Origin: Variovorax sp. V93
GTDB lineage: Bacteria > Pseudomonadota > Gammaproteobacteria > Burkholderiales > Burkholderiaceae_C
Length of the DNA stretch: 64,000 nucleotides
Assembly: GCF_041154485.1 (NCBI RefSeq)
Contig: NZ_AP028669.1
Location: 3,906,001-3,970,000 of the forward strand
Direction: 5' to 3'
Under the pieces are notes generated by a model. That model made no database searches and was not told the origin of the DNA. It saw nothing but the letters and a program-made list of their open reading frames with translations. Shown in pieces: positions 16,014 through 25,210 of this stretch (the first letter of the stretch is position 1; each line of letters starts with the position of its first letter). The position numbers and the translations under genes are program-made.

Positions 16014-18422
16014 AGCAAGGGAGTTTTTCGCATGCCCCGAGTCGTACGCGCACACACGCCGCTGGGCGAAGACCAGCTCATGTTCCGTTCGATGCACGGA
16101 ACCGAGGGACTGTCGCAGCTGTTCGAGTTCGAGGTCGAACTGCTGAGCCCCAGCATGTCGATCGACATGAAGGCGGTGCTGGGCAAGCCGCTCGCCCTCG
16201 AGATACAGACCGCGGGTGCGCCACGCTTCCTGAATGGCCAGATCGTCCGCTTCACGATGATCGGCAAGGAAGGCGGTGCCTCGCGCTACGTGGTCTACCG
16301 CGCCACGGTGCGGCCATGGCTCTGGTATCTCACGCGCACCAGCGACTGCAAGATATTCCAGAACAAGTCGGTGGTCGACATCCTCGAAGAGGTGTTTGCG
16401 GACTACGGCTTTGCGTTCGAGAAGAAGCTCAGCGCCAGCTACAGGCAGTGGGAGTACTGCGTTCAATACCAGGAAACCGACTTCGCCTTCGTGAGCCGCC
16501 TCATGGAGCACGAAGGCATCTACTACTACTTCACGCACGACAAGGACCAGCACACGCTGGTGCTGGCCGACGACATCGGCGCCCACGAAACCCTGCCCGG
16601 CTATGCCAAGATCAGCTATCTGGCCGCCGACCGCGGCGCCGACCCGTGGCAGGAAGTGATCGACCAGTGGCAGGTCACCGAAGAGATCCGCCCCGGCACC
16701 TACGTGGTGGACGACTTCGATTTCAAGAAGCCCCGCGCCGAGCTGATGAACATGCGCAGCCAGCCGCGCGGCAACGATCACGGCCAGTACGAGATGTACG
16801 AATGGCTCGGCGGCTTCAGCGAGGCGGAACAGGGCGAGCACTATTCGCGCATCCGCCTGGAGGAAGCGCAGGCGCAGGCCGAGCGCGACATCGGCCATAC
16901 CAACGTGCGCGGCATGGCGCCCGGCTACCGCTTCACGATGCAGAACTGCCCGCGGCAGGAAGACAACCGCGAATACCTCGTGGTGTCGGTCTCATATGCG
17001 CTGCGCGAAGGCGGCTACGCCAGCGGCAGCGCCGAAGGCCACTACAGCTTCGACTTTGCCGTGCAGCCCGCCGCCTGCGTCTTCCGCGCGCCGCGCGTCA
17101 CACCGCTGCCGCGCACCAACGGACCGCAGACGGCCACGGTGGTCGGCAAGGCGGGCCAGGAATTCTGGGTCGACCGGTACGGCCGCGTGAAGGTGCAGTT
17201 CCGCTGGGACCGCTACGGCAAGAGCGACGAGAACAGCTCCTGCTGGGTGCGCGTCTCCAGCGCATGGGCCGGCTCCAACTACGGCGCCGTCAACCATCCG
17301 CGCAAGGGACAGGAGGTGGTGGTCGACTTCATCGGCGGCCACCCCGACCGCCCGATCATCATCGGCCGCGTCTACAACGCCGACCAGATGCCCCCGCTCG
17401 AACTGCCGGCGCAGGTGACGGTGAGCGGCTTCGTGAGCCGCAGCCAGGACGGCTCGCCGGCCAACGCGAACGAATTCATCCTGGACGACGCGCCGGGCTG
17501 CGAGCTGGTGCGCATCCATGCCGAGAAAGACTTCGAGATCGACGTCGAAAACGACCTCAGGATCCACGTCGAGAACGACGAGACAGAAACCGTCGACGGC
17601 CACCGCAACACCCACATCCTGAAGACCGACACGCTCACCGTCGACCAGACCCGCGATACCCTTGTCAAACAGAAGGACACCGCCGAATACCGCAACGGCT
17701 CCAAGCTCACCGTCTCGGGCGCGCTCACCGAGCACTTCTTCGACAACCGGATCGAGACCACCACCAAGCTCGGCTCGAAGGAGACGGTGCTCAGCGGCCT
17801 GTCGGAGGTCACGGTCAACGGCGGCCTGCGCCACGAGACCTTCGACAAGGGATTGCTGGTCGACGTGAAGCTCGGCATGGACGAGGAGATCCACACCGGC
17901 AACTCCATACTGAAGACGCTCGACGGCAACCGGCAGGAAACCTACCAGACCGGTTGGCAGCGAACCATCGTGAGCGGCGGCGGCAAGGACAACATCAAGG
18001 ATGGCCTCGAGGAAACCATCGAGACAGGCGACCACAACTCGACCGTCTCGGCCGGCGACTACCACGGCAAGGCCCAGAAGGTGACCATCGAGGCCACGGC
18101 GGGCGACGTCGAGATCAAGGCCAGTGGCGACTTCACTTTCGAGGGCAATCACGTCAAGCGCGTGAACCGCGTGCTTCTGTGGGACTGGTCGCCAACCGCG
18201 GTGACGGCCACCGGCCTGTCGAGCGCGACCTACGGCGTGAACAACAGCAACGCCGGCTTCACGTTCACGACCAACATCAAGAAGATGGATGCCACCGCGC
18301 AGATCATGAACATGTACGCGCACCAGGCCAACTTCGGCGCGGTGAGCTTCTCGAACGTGGTGGCCTCGGAGCATACCGGCGGCTTCTGGGGGGCGCTCAA
18401 GGGCTTCGTGCTCTTCGGCTGA
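16011..18422 (+). CDS. vgrG: Type VI secretion spike protein VgrG (TssI)
   Basis: 803 residues from the TTG at 16011. The N-terminal two thirds is the VgrG core: gp27-like part (about 10-400; LFEFEVELLSPS, WEYCVQYQETDFAFVSRLME) and gp5/OB-fold part (FWVDRYGRVKVQFRWDR..SCWVRVSSAWAG, and KGQEVVVDFIGGHPDRPIIIGRVYN). From about residue 480 a long beta-helical extension of short Thr/Asp/Glu repeats follows, ending at a unique tail (FWGALKGFVLFG) without a recognised toxin domain. Known: VgrG trimer forms the puncturing tip. Heads a six-gene same-strand module with adaptor and PAAR-like genes; no sheath, baseplate or ATPase genes in the window, so it is an orphan island. Confidence 0.95.
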   Translation: MSKGVFRMPRVVRAHTPLGEDQLMFRSMHGTEGLSQLFEFEVELLSPSMSIDMKAVLGKPLALEIQTAGAPRFLNGQIVRFTMIGKEGGASRYVVYRATVRPWLWYLTRTSDCKIFQNKSVVDILEEVFADYGFAFEKKLSASYRQWEYCVQYQETDFAFVSRLMEHEGIYYYFTHDKDQHTLVLADDIGAHETLPGYAKISYLAADRGADPWQEVIDQWQVTEEIRPGTYVVDDFDFKKPRAELMNMRSQPRGNDHGQYEMYEWLGGFSEAEQGEHYSRIRLEEAQAQAERDIGHTNVRGMAPGYRFTMQNCPRQEDNREYLVVSVSYALREGGYASGSAEGHYSFDFAVQPAACVFRAPRVTPLPRTNGPQTATVVGKAGQEFWVDRYGRVKVQFRWDRYGKSDENSSCWVRVSSAWAGSNYGAVNHPRKGQEVVVDFIGGHPDRPIIIGRVYNADQMPPLELPAQVTVSGFVSRSQDGSPANANEFILDDAPGCELVRIHAEKDFEIDVENDLRIHVENDETETVDGHRNTHILKTDTLTVDQTRDTLVKQKDTAEYRNGSKLTVSGALTEHFFDNRIETTTKLGSKETVLSGLSEVTVNGGLRHETFDKGLLVDVKLGMDEEIHTGNSILKTLDGNRQETYQTGWQRTIVSGGGKDNIKDGLEETIETGDHNSTVSAGDYHGKAQKVTIEATAGDVEIKASGDFTFEGNHVKRVNRVLLWDWSPTAVTATGLSSATYGVNNSNAGFTFTTNIKKMDATAQIMNMYAHQANFGAVSFSNVVASEHTGGFWGALKGFVLFG

Positions 18423-18435
18423 ACGCCCTGGCCCG

Positions 18436-18900
18436 ATGCCGGATGTCTCCTTCTCGATCTGGTGGGTGCTGGCACCGATCCTTGCGTGGCTGGGGTTCAC
18501 TCTTTGCGTCACGCTCGTGCGCGAACACCGCAAGCACGCCGAGAGACTGTCGCGCACGCAGAGCGCCCTCGGCATCCTCTCGCGCGGCACGCCTGCCATG
18601 GCACAGGTGATCGCCCTTTCCGACACCGGCCAGCGCCGCTCGGGCGAAGGCACGACCTGGGCGATCGCGAAGCTGCGCCTTCGCGTACAGGTTGCCGAGA
18701 CCGGCGAGATCTTCGAGGTAGACCAGACCACCGCCATTCCCCTCGCCGAACTGCCCGGCCACGCGGCCGGCCAGACCATCGCGGTGCGCTTCGATCCCGC
18801 GAGCCGCGAGGTCGCCGTCGAGCGCAGCGGTACGTCGGCAGCCCACTACGGCGCCGACAGCTCCCGGCTTCGTGCACCTTCGGAGGTTTCCGGCCGATGA
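18436..18900 (+). CDS. Small membrane-anchored protein of type VI module
   Basis: 154 residues. One N-terminal transmembrane helix (about 7-27, WWVLAPILAWLGFTLCVTLV), then a soluble DUF3592-like beta domain (about 55-130: GTPAMAQVIAL, RLRVQVAETGEIFEVDQT, IAVRFDPASREVAVER). The tail is Ser/Arg-rich. It starts 13 bp after vgrG and its stop overlaps the DUF2169 gene start (ATGA). Inferred: an accessory or possible immunity-like membrane protein of the module. Nothing in the sequence proves either role. Confidence 0.75.
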   Translation: MPDVSFSIWWVLAPILAWLGFTLCVTLVREHRKHAERLSRTQSALGILSRGTPAMAQVIALSDTGQRRSGEGTTWAIAKLRLRVQVAETGEIFEVDQTTAIPLAELPGHAAGQTIAVRFDPASREVAVERSGTSAAHYGADSSRLRAPSEVSGR

Positions 18901-21497
18901 AAACCGTCAAGCCGCTGCGCCTGGGCATCCTCACCCGGCCGTACCGCTGGCAGGGCGTCGACCAGCTCGGCGTGGCCGTCACGGCACTCGTCAGCCTCGA
19001 GGCGGAACCGAAGCTCATGGCTGACCAGGAGCTGTGGCAGACCGTCGGCGAAGAGATAGGCGGCCTGGGCGTGTTCGACGCGGGCGTGCCCAAGTGCATG
19101 CCGGAGGTGCTCGCGAGCGGCCATGGCTACACCCACCACCAACAAGACAAGACCGTCTGCGCCGTGCGCCTGCGCGTCGCCGATCTCGAGAAGTGCCTGC
19201 ACGTGTCGGGCGACCGCTACTGGCTCGACGGCCGCCTGACCGCACCCCAGCCCTTCGAGGCCATGCCGCTGGACTGGGCGCACGCCTATGGCGGACCGGG
19301 CGTGCCGGAGAACCCGGCGGGGATCGGGGCGTTCGACGAGCTGATCAACGGCATCCACACGCGCCGCGCACCCAACGTGGAAGCCGTCCATGCCCGCGTA
19401 CGGTCGCGCAGGCAGGCGGTGCCGCCCGCGAGCTTCGGCGCCGTGCCCATCGACAGCCCGCAACGCATGGCCCAGATGGGCAGCAAGTTCGGACGGCACT
19501 GGCTGGAGCACCACTTCCCCGGTTTCGCGCAAGACATGGACTGGCGCTTCTTCAACGCCGCACCCGAAGACCAGCGCTGGCCCGCGCGGCAGGAGCTCCC
19601 GCCCGGTGCGTTCTACGAAATTCTCAACATGCACCCGCAGAAGCCGGTGCTGAGCGGCCACCTGCCCGACTGGCGCGCGCGCTGCTTCGCGAGCTTCGAC
19701 AAGGAAGGCCGCGGCCTGCACGAGATCAGCCTGCGCCTGACCACAGCCTGGTTCTTTCCGCACCGCGAGCGCGTGGCGCTGATCTGGCACGGCGTGCTGC
19801 CGGTGCGCGAGGACGATGCGGCAGACGTGCGGCACATCATGCCGGCACTCGAGCTGCCACAGGAGCCGCGTGAGCTCGCACACTACCAATCCGTGCTGCT
19901 GCAGCGCCTGGACACCGCGCGCGGAGGCCTGCTCGCCTTTCGCGACAGCGACCTTGCACCCAAGGCGGTCCTCGGGCGCTGGGGCATCCTCGACACACCC
20001 GACCCGATGGCGCGACCACTGCTGCGCAACCTGCGTGCCGGCCAGCAGCGCGACCACGAAAGCCGCCGCGCCGAACTCATCGCGCTGGGCGTCGATCCCG
20101 ACAAGTACCTGCCGGCGCCCCAGCCCCCCGCCCCGCCGCTGGAATTCGACGACGTGCCCGAATACTTCGAGCGCATGCAAGGGGAAATGATGGAAGCCCG
20201 AAAAAACCTGCAAGCCCAGGGCGAACAGATGCGCCGCAGGCAGGAGGAAGAGATCGACCCCGCGCTGCTGCAGAAAAGCCGAGAGCAGCCGCAGCGCTTC
20301 GATCCCGACGCGCTGATCCGGCAGCTCGAACAGCTTGCCGCCACGCCACCCGCCGGGAATCACGCAAGCCCCGCGCCCGCGTCCGTCTCTCTCGGCACCA
20401 GGGACCGGATGACCGCGCAGATCAGGCTGGGCTACCTTCACGGCGCCCATCTGTCCGACGCCGCACCGCCCATGCCCTCGTTCCGAGCCGCGAAGATCCG
20501 GCGGCGGCTGGCCGAGGCCGCGCCCGGCGCGCGCAATTTCTCGGGCATGCGGCTCGTTGGGGCCGATCTCTCGGGCATGGACCTGCGCGGGGCCGACTTC
20601 TCCGGCGCCGCCCTCGAAGACGCCAACCTCGACAACGCGCAACTGTCGGACGCCAACTTCAACGGCGCGGTGCTGGCACGGGCCCGGCTCTCGCGCACGT
20701 CGCTGGCCAGTGCAACCTTCCGCAACGCCAACCTTGGCGCAGCGCACTGCGAATTCGCCGATTTCTCCGGCGCCGACCTGAGCGGCGCCAACTGCGAGAA
20801 GACGCGCTTCACGTCCTGCAACATGGCCAACACCGCGCTCGACCAGACGCGCTTCACCGAGAGCGAGATGAGCCATTGCGACTTTCGCGGCTCCGACTGG
20901 CATCAGGTCTTCCTGACCAAGCTGCGCATGAACGGCATGGCTTTCGACGGCGCCTCTTTCCAGCAGGTGGTATGGCTCGAGTGCACGCTGGAGGATGTGC
21001 GCTTCGTCAACGCGTCCCTGGTGCGCTGCAGCTTCGTCACGAGCGACTGCAGCCGGTCGGTCGATTTCTCCGACGCCCGGCTCGATGCCTGCAGCTTCGC
21101 GCACGGCAGCACGCTGGCCGGCGCGGTATTGCGCCGCGCCGCACTCAAGCAATGCGGCCTGCGAACAACGCCGCTGCCACAGGCAGACCTGCGCGAAGCG
21201 CGTCTGGACAACTGCGATTTTTCGGAATGCGCGCTGCAGAGCGCCAACCTCGAGCGGCTCGTCGCGGGCGAAAGCCTCTTCGTGCGCGCCGACCTCACCG
21301 GCGCCACCTTGCGCAGCGCCAACCTCATCGACGCCAACTTCTCGAAGGCCGTCTTCACGCAGGCCGACCTGAGCGGCGCCAACCTGTTTCGCGCCGACGT
21401 GTCGCAAAGCCTGATCGACGGCACCACCCATCTGCTCGGCGCCTACACACGGCACGCCAAGACCTGGCCCGCGCGACGCGCCGCAGCGCCCGAATGA
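18897..21497 (+). CDS. DUF2169-pentapeptide repeat fusion, type VI adaptor
   Basis: 866 residues. N-terminal DUF2169 domain (about 1-310; LGILTRPYRWQGVDQLGVAVTAL, and GVFDAGVPKCMPEVLASGHGY), a charged Gln/Glu-rich linker with coiled-coil character (about 400-500), then about 300 residues of pentapeptide repeats (A(D/N)LSGA-type, about 548-850) that should form a right-handed quadrilateral beta-helix. Known: DUF2169 proteins act as adaptors or chaperones that load effectors onto VgrG/PAAR tips. Start ATG overlaps the previous stop (ATGA), and its own stop overlaps the next start, so three genes are translationally coupled. The fusion of adaptor with a long pentapeptide helix is noteworthy. Confidence 0.9.
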   Translation: MKTVKPLRLGILTRPYRWQGVDQLGVAVTALVSLEAEPKLMADQELWQTVGEEIGGLGVFDAGVPKCMPEVLASGHGYTHHQQDKTVCAVRLRVADLEKCLHVSGDRYWLDGRLTAPQPFEAMPLDWAHAYGGPGVPENPAGIGAFDELINGIHTRRAPNVEAVHARVRSRRQAVPPASFGAVPIDSPQRMAQMGSKFGRHWLEHHFPGFAQDMDWRFFNAAPEDQRWPARQELPPGAFYEILNMHPQKPVLSGHLPDWRARCFASFDKEGRGLHEISLRLTTAWFFPHRERVALIWHGVLPVREDDAADVRHIMPALELPQEPRELAHYQSVLLQRLDTARGGLLAFRDSDLAPKAVLGRWGILDTPDPMARPLLRNLRAGQQRDHESRRAELIALGVDPDKYLPAPQPPAPPLEFDDVPEYFERMQGEMMEARKNLQAQGEQMRRRQEEEIDPALLQKSREQPQRFDPDALIRQLEQLAATPPAGNHASPAPASVSLGTRDRMTAQIRLGYLHGAHLSDAAPPMPSFRAAKIRRRLAEAAPGARNFSGMRLVGADLSGMDLRGADFSGAALEDANLDNAQLSDANFNGAVLARARLSRTSLASATFRNANLGAAHCEFADFSGADLSGANCEKTRFTSCNMANTALDQTRFTESEMSHCDFRGSDWHQVFLTKLRMNGMAFDGASFQQVVWLECTLEDVRFVNASLVRCSFVTSDCSRSVDFSDARLDACSFAHGSTLAGAVLRRAALKQCGLRTTPLPQADLREARLDNCDFSECALQSANLERLVAGESLFVRADLTGATLRSANLIDANFSKAVFTQADLSGANLFRADVSQSLIDGTTHLLGAYTRHAKTWPARRAAAPE

Positions 21498-22543
21498 CCC
21501 GCGATGAACTGGTCGACAGGATCCGCCACGGCACCCAGGTTGGCAACGCCGATTGCAGGGGGTGGGACTTGAGCGGCCTCGACCTCTCCGGCGCGATGAT
21601 GGACGACGTCGATTTCAGCGGCGCGAACTTCGCCCGGACCAATCTTGAAGGCAGTTCGCTGTCGCACTGCAAGCTCTCGGGGTGCGACTTCTCCTTCGCT
21701 AGACTGAACGAGGCGCAGTTCTTTCGCAGCCGCATGGAGACAGCGCGGTTCGATGCCGCCACGCTGGAGGGAGCCTCCTTCGTCGAGTGCCATGCGGCCC
21801 AGGCGAGCTTCGCGCAGGCCACGCTCGATCTCACCAAGTTCTTTCGCTGCGAGCTGACGGAAAGCCGCCTGCAGCCGCGGCAGTTCGAGCGGGCGAGCTT
21901 CATGGAATCGCAACTCGACAGGGCCGATTTCACCGGCGCGGCGCTGGGCTATGTGACGTTCTACCGCCTCGACCTGAAGACGGCGATCTTCCAAGGTGCA
22001 TCCGGCATCAACGCGATGTTCCTGGAATGCGACCTGAGCGGCCAGCGCTTCGCGGGCCTCTCGCTGCGCATGTGCCAGTTCACGGACAGCCGCCTGGACG
22101 ACGCCGACTTCAGCGGCGCCACGATCACGCAAGGCAACTTCAAGGGCACCACGCTGAAACGCGCGAACTTCTCGAAGGTGGATGCATGCCAGACGCTGTT
22201 CCCGGAAGCCGACCTGAGCGATGCGAACTGCAGCGGCGGGCGCTTCGACCAGTCGATCTGGGTCGAGGCCCTGCTGGAACGCGCCGACTTCTCGCAAGCC
22301 CGCATGCCGCTCGGCGTGTTTCACCGCGCGCGCTGTGCCGGCGCGAACTTCCGCCACGCCGACATGCAGGACGCCGATCTTTCCTATGCCGACCTGACCG
22401 GTGCCGACCTGGGTGGTGCGCACTTCCTGCGCACGCGCTTGCACCGCGCCCAGCAGCAGGGCGCCCGCTTTTCCAGCCGCGACGGGATCATCGACAACGA
22501 GCCCGAACTCTTCAAGGCACAGGCCTGGTCCGATTCGCACTGA
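21494..22543 (+). CDS. Pentapeptide-repeat protein
   Basis: 349 residues, almost entirely pentapeptide repeats after a short N-terminal helix (MTRDELVDRIRHGTQVG). Repeats of the form (A/C)(D/N/S)(L/F)(S/T)X run from about residue 20 to 325 and predict a long beta-helix of DNA-like size and charge in some families. The start overlaps the previous stop as ATGA. Known: pentapeptide proteins occur next to DUF2169/DUF3540/DUF4150 genes in type VI clusters; the function is not established. Inferred: structural partner or cargo of the module. No catalytic residues recognised. Confidence 0.88.
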   Translation: MTRDELVDRIRHGTQVGNADCRGWDLSGLDLSGAMMDDVDFSGANFARTNLEGSSLSHCKLSGCDFSFARLNEAQFFRSRMETARFDAATLEGASFVECHAAQASFAQATLDLTKFFRCELTESRLQPRQFERASFMESQLDRADFTGAALGYVTFYRLDLKTAIFQGASGINAMFLECDLSGQRFAGLSLRMCQFTDSRLDDADFSGATITQGNFKGTTLKRANFSKVDACQTLFPEADLSDANCSGGRFDQSIWVEALLERADFSQARMPLGVFHRARCAGANFRHADMQDADLSYADLTGADLGGAHFLRTRLHRAQQQGARFSSRDGIIDNEPELFKAQAWSDSH

Positions 22544-22604
22544 GCCCCGCACCCGGCCACCCGCTTTCCAGACGCCCCCAGCAAATCAAGAAAAGGAATC
22601 CACC

Positions 22605-23243
22605 ATGAATGTCATTCCACTGCGCCCCGCCCTTGCGGCAGCCGTCGCGCCGGTTCATTTCGTGGGCCGGCTGGCGGCCGCACTGCCCGATGCGCACTTC
22701 GATGTCGAAGACGAGAACGGCGCGACCTGGCGCTGCCGCCGGGCCGCCAGTTGCCTGCTGCGGCCCGAGGTGGGCGACACCGTGCTGCTGTCCGGACCGG
22801 ATGGAGCCCGGGTGTACCTGATCGCCGTGCTCGAGCAGGCCGATGGCGCGGTCAGCCGCGTCGAAACATCAGGCGCCCTCTCGATCGAGAGCCCTGGCGA
22901 TGTACGGCTGCGCAGCGGCGGCGAGCTCCAGATGCACGCCGCGCAATGGAAGCTCCAGGCCGGCAGCGGACAGTGCCGCGTCGACGACCTGCACTTCACC
23001 GGCCAGGCCCTCGACGCCACGGTGGGCCGGCTGCGGCTGGTCGGGCGCGTCTTCGAATCGGTGAGCGATCGCCTCGTTCAGATGGCGCGCAACGCGCTGC
23101 GCGTGGTGGACGAGACCGAGCAGGTCCGTGTGGGCCATCTCGACTGCGAAGCCAGCGGCACGGCGCGCCTGCATGCCCGGCACACGGTCGTCACGGCCAG
23201 CGAGCTCGTGAAGGTCGACGCCGCGCAAATCCACATGGGCTGA
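22605..23243 (+). CDS. DUF3540 protein, type VI-associated
   Basis: 212 residues. Begins MNVIPLRPALAAAVAP after an AAAAGGA ribosome binding site. DUF3540 layout: an OB-like N-terminal part (about 15-90, VGRLAAALPDAHFDVED..CLLRPEVGDTVLLSGP) and a beta-rich helical C-terminal part (GALSIESPGDVRLRSGGELQMHAAQ). That part resembles the VgrG/gp5 beta-helix extension. Known: DUF3540 genes sit between DUF2169 and DUF4150 genes; inferred structural piece of the spike complex. 61 bp after the pentapeptide gene, 28 bp before DUF4150. Confidence 0.88.
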   Translation: MNVIPLRPALAAAVAPVHFVGRLAAALPDAHFDVEDENGATWRCRRAASCLLRPEVGDTVLLSGPDGARVYLIAVLEQADGAVSRVETSGALSIESPGDVRLRSGGELQMHAAQWKLQAGSGQCRVDDLHFTGQALDATVGRLRLVGRVFESVSDRLVQMARNALRVVDETEQVRVGHLDCEASGTARLHARHTVVTASELVKVDAAQIHMG

Positions 23244-23271
23244 CCCGGCCCGCAACAAAAGGAGCACCGCG

Positions 23272-23664
23272 ATGTTTGCCAACTGCCAGCTGATGGGAAT
23301 GGACCTCGCCTTCCCTGACGTCTGCAAGACCCCGCCTGCCGCGATGGCGCCCATTCCCTACCCCAACATGGCGTTCGGCCCCACGGCCGTGCCCAACGCG
23401 TGGAACATCCTCTTCATGTGCATGCCCGCGCACAACATGGCGACCACCACGCCGATCACGCTGGGCGATACCACCGGCGCCGGGGGCGGCATCGTCTCGC
23501 AGACCTTCATGAGCCAGTCGCGGCATGTGACGGGCGCGTTCACCGTGCTCATCAAGGGGACGCCCGCCACGCGCATGACCAGCCTGAGCACGCAGAACCG
23601 CAGCAACATGGTGGGCATGCGGCTCGTGCCCAGCCAGTGCAAGGTGATGATCCTCTCGCCCTGA
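23272..23664 (+). CDS. DUF4150 PAAR-like tip protein
   Basis: 130 residues: MFANCQLMGMDLAFPDVCKTPP start, AMAPIPYPNMAF and a VPSQCKVMILSP end, the DUF4150/PAAR-like core. Known: PAAR-like proteins cap the VgrG trimer and often carry C-terminal toxins. Here the protein stops at the core with no extension, and the next gene is an unrelated minus-strand transporter receptor, so no effector is fused or adjacent on this side. Good ribosome binding site (AAAAGGAGC). Convergent with metQ1, 25 bp between stops. Confidence 0.9.
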   Translation: MFANCQLMGMDLAFPDVCKTPPAAMAPIPYPNMAFGPTAVPNAWNILFMCMPAHNMATTTPITLGDTTGAGGGIVSQTFMSQSRHVTGAFTVLIKGTPATRMTSLSTQNRSNMVGMRLVPSQCKVMILSP

Positions 23665-23689
23665 GCGCGCGCGCCGAGCTCAAGGGGAG

Positions 23690-24511
23690 TTACTGCAGGA
23701 AGCTGGGCTTGGCATAGCCCTGGAACTTGCTGTCGACCACGGCCTTGAATTCCTTCGAGCGGTAGGCCTCGGCGATGTCCCTGGCCCAGGGCGCGTTCTT
23801 GTCCGCGCTCTTCACGGCCACCACGTTCAGGTAGTAGTCGGGCGTCTTCTCGAGCACCACGGCTTCATTGAGCTTCAGGCCCGACGAGATCGCGAAGTTG
23901 CCGTTGACGATGGCGTATTCGGTATCGCCCAGCGAGCGCGGCAGCTGCGCGGCCTCGAGCGGAATGAACTTGAGCTTCTTCGGGTTCTCGGCCACGTCCT
24001 TCTCGGACGCGCGCAGCGGATCGACGCCGGGCTTGATGGTGATGAGCTTGTTCTGCTCCAGCAGCACCAATGCGCGGGCCAGGTTGCTCGGGTCGTTGGG
24101 CAGCGTGAAGCGGTCGCCCTCCTTCACCTCGGCCAGCGTCTTGCGCTTGGTGGAGTACACGCCCAGCGGCGCGATCGGGCCCTGCACCAGTTCGGCAAGG
24201 TCGAGCTTCTGGTCGGCCGAGAACTTCTTCAAATAGACCTGGTGCTGGAAGAAGTTGGCATCGAGCGAACCCTGCGCGAGCGCGAGGTTGGGCTGCACGT
24301 AGTCGTTGAACTCGACCAGCTTCACCTTGTAGCCCTTCTTTTCGAGGATGGGCACGATGCCGGCCTTGAGCTGGTCGATGTTGGAGCCGGCGGTGCCGCC
24401 GATCACGAGGTTCTTCTTGGCTTCCTGGGCCTGCGCCAGCGAAAGGCCGCCGAACGACAGGGCAACCAGGGACAGGGCAAGGACGGAGCGGCGCAGCAGA
24501 GCGGTTTTCAT
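23690..24511 (-). CDS. MetQ/NlpA-family substrate-binding protein 1
   Basis: 273 residues. Signal peptide about 1-28 (cleavage after AQA); no lipobox Cys, so predicted soluble periplasmic and not a lipoprotein as in E. coli MetQ. NlpA-family features: LVIGGTAGSNIDQLKAGI, VEFNDYVQPNLALAQGSLDAN, FQHQVYLKKF and NDPSNLARALVLLE. Known: family binds D/L-methionine and related ligands. Last gene of metN-metI-metQ on the minus strand, 36 bp after metI. A second, divergent MetQ is at 26311-27123. Confidence 0.92.
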   Translation of the reverse strand: MKTALLRRSVLALSLVALSFGGLSLAQAQEAKKNLVIGGTAGSNIDQLKAGIVPILEKKGYKVKLVEFNDYVQPNLALAQGSLDANFFQHQVYLKKFSADQKLDLAELVQGPIAPLGVYSTKRKTLAEVKEGDRFTLPNDPSNLARALVLLEQNKLITIKPGVDPLRASEKDVAENPKKLKFIPLEAAQLPRSLGDTEYAIVNGNFAISSGLKLNEAVVLEKTPDYYLNVVAVKSADKNAPWARDIAEAYRSKEFKAVVDSKFQGYAKPSFLQ

Positions 24512-24547
24512 GAAATCAAAAAAGAGAAGGAACGAGAGAAAAAAGAT

Positions 24548-25210
24548 TCAACGCTTGTCCAGCCTGCGCGCCGTGGTGTTGCCCACGAACTGCAGGATCT
24601 GCACCAGCACCACGAGCAGCGCCACGGTGAGCACCATCACGTCGGTCTGGAAGCGGTAGTAGCCATAGCGGATCGCCAGGTCGCCGATGCCGCCGCCGCC
24701 CACCACGCCGGCAATCGCCGAGTAGGAGAGAAAGCTCACCGCCAGCACCGTGAGCGCGAGCACCAGGCCCGAGCGCGCCTCCACCACCAGCACGCGCCAG
24801 ACGATCTGCAGCTCCGAGGCGCCCATGGCATGCGCCGCCTCGATCACGCCGCGCGGCACTTCGCGCAGGCACTGGTCGACCAGCCGCGCGAAGTACGGAA
24901 TGGCCGCGAACGACAGCGGCACCGCGGCCGCCAGCGGCCCGATGGACGTGCCCGCGATCACCCGCGTGAACGGCACCAGCGCCACCAGCAGGATGATGAA
25001 GGGAAACGAGCGCACGGTGTTCACGATCCAGTTGAGCACCAGGAACGCCGGCTTGTTCTCGAGCGACTGGCCCGGCCCCAGCAGGAACAGCAGGATGCCC
25101 AGCGGCCCGCCGATGAGCACCGCGGCCGAGAGGCCGATGGCCAGCATCAGGAAGGTCTGGCCCGTGGCGGTCCACAGCTCGGGGAGGATGGGCGCGATGT
25201 TCTCAAACAT
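24548..25210 (-). CDS. metI: Methionine-type ABC transporter permease
   Basis: 220 residues, five predicted transmembrane helices. Start ATG at 25210 overlaps metN by 8 bp. The EAA loop for ATPase contact is clear (EVPRGVIEAAHAMGASELQIVWRV is the region; key EAA..G), and VVGGGGIGDLAIRYGY near the end is typical of MetI. Known: permease of the MetNIQ importer in the inner membrane. The transporter may carry another sulfur amino acid or oxidised derivative; sequence alone does not decide. Confidence 0.92.
   Translation of the reverse strand: MFENIAPILPELWTATGQTFLMLAIGLSAAVLIGGPLGILLFLLGPGQSLENKPAFLVLNWIVNTVRSFPFIILLVALVPFTRVIAGTSIGPLAAAVPLSFAAIPYFARLVDQCLREVPRGVIEAAHAMGASELQIVWRVLVVEARSGLVLALTVLAVSFLSYSAIAGVVGGGGIGDLAIRYGYYRFQTDVMVLTVALLVVLVQILQFVGNTTARRLDKR

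Noticed and set aside
18846..21455. 869-residue frame antisense to the DUF2169-pentapeptide gene
   Set aside because: Its apparent repeats (VGA, EVG patterns) are only the complement of pentapeptide codons.
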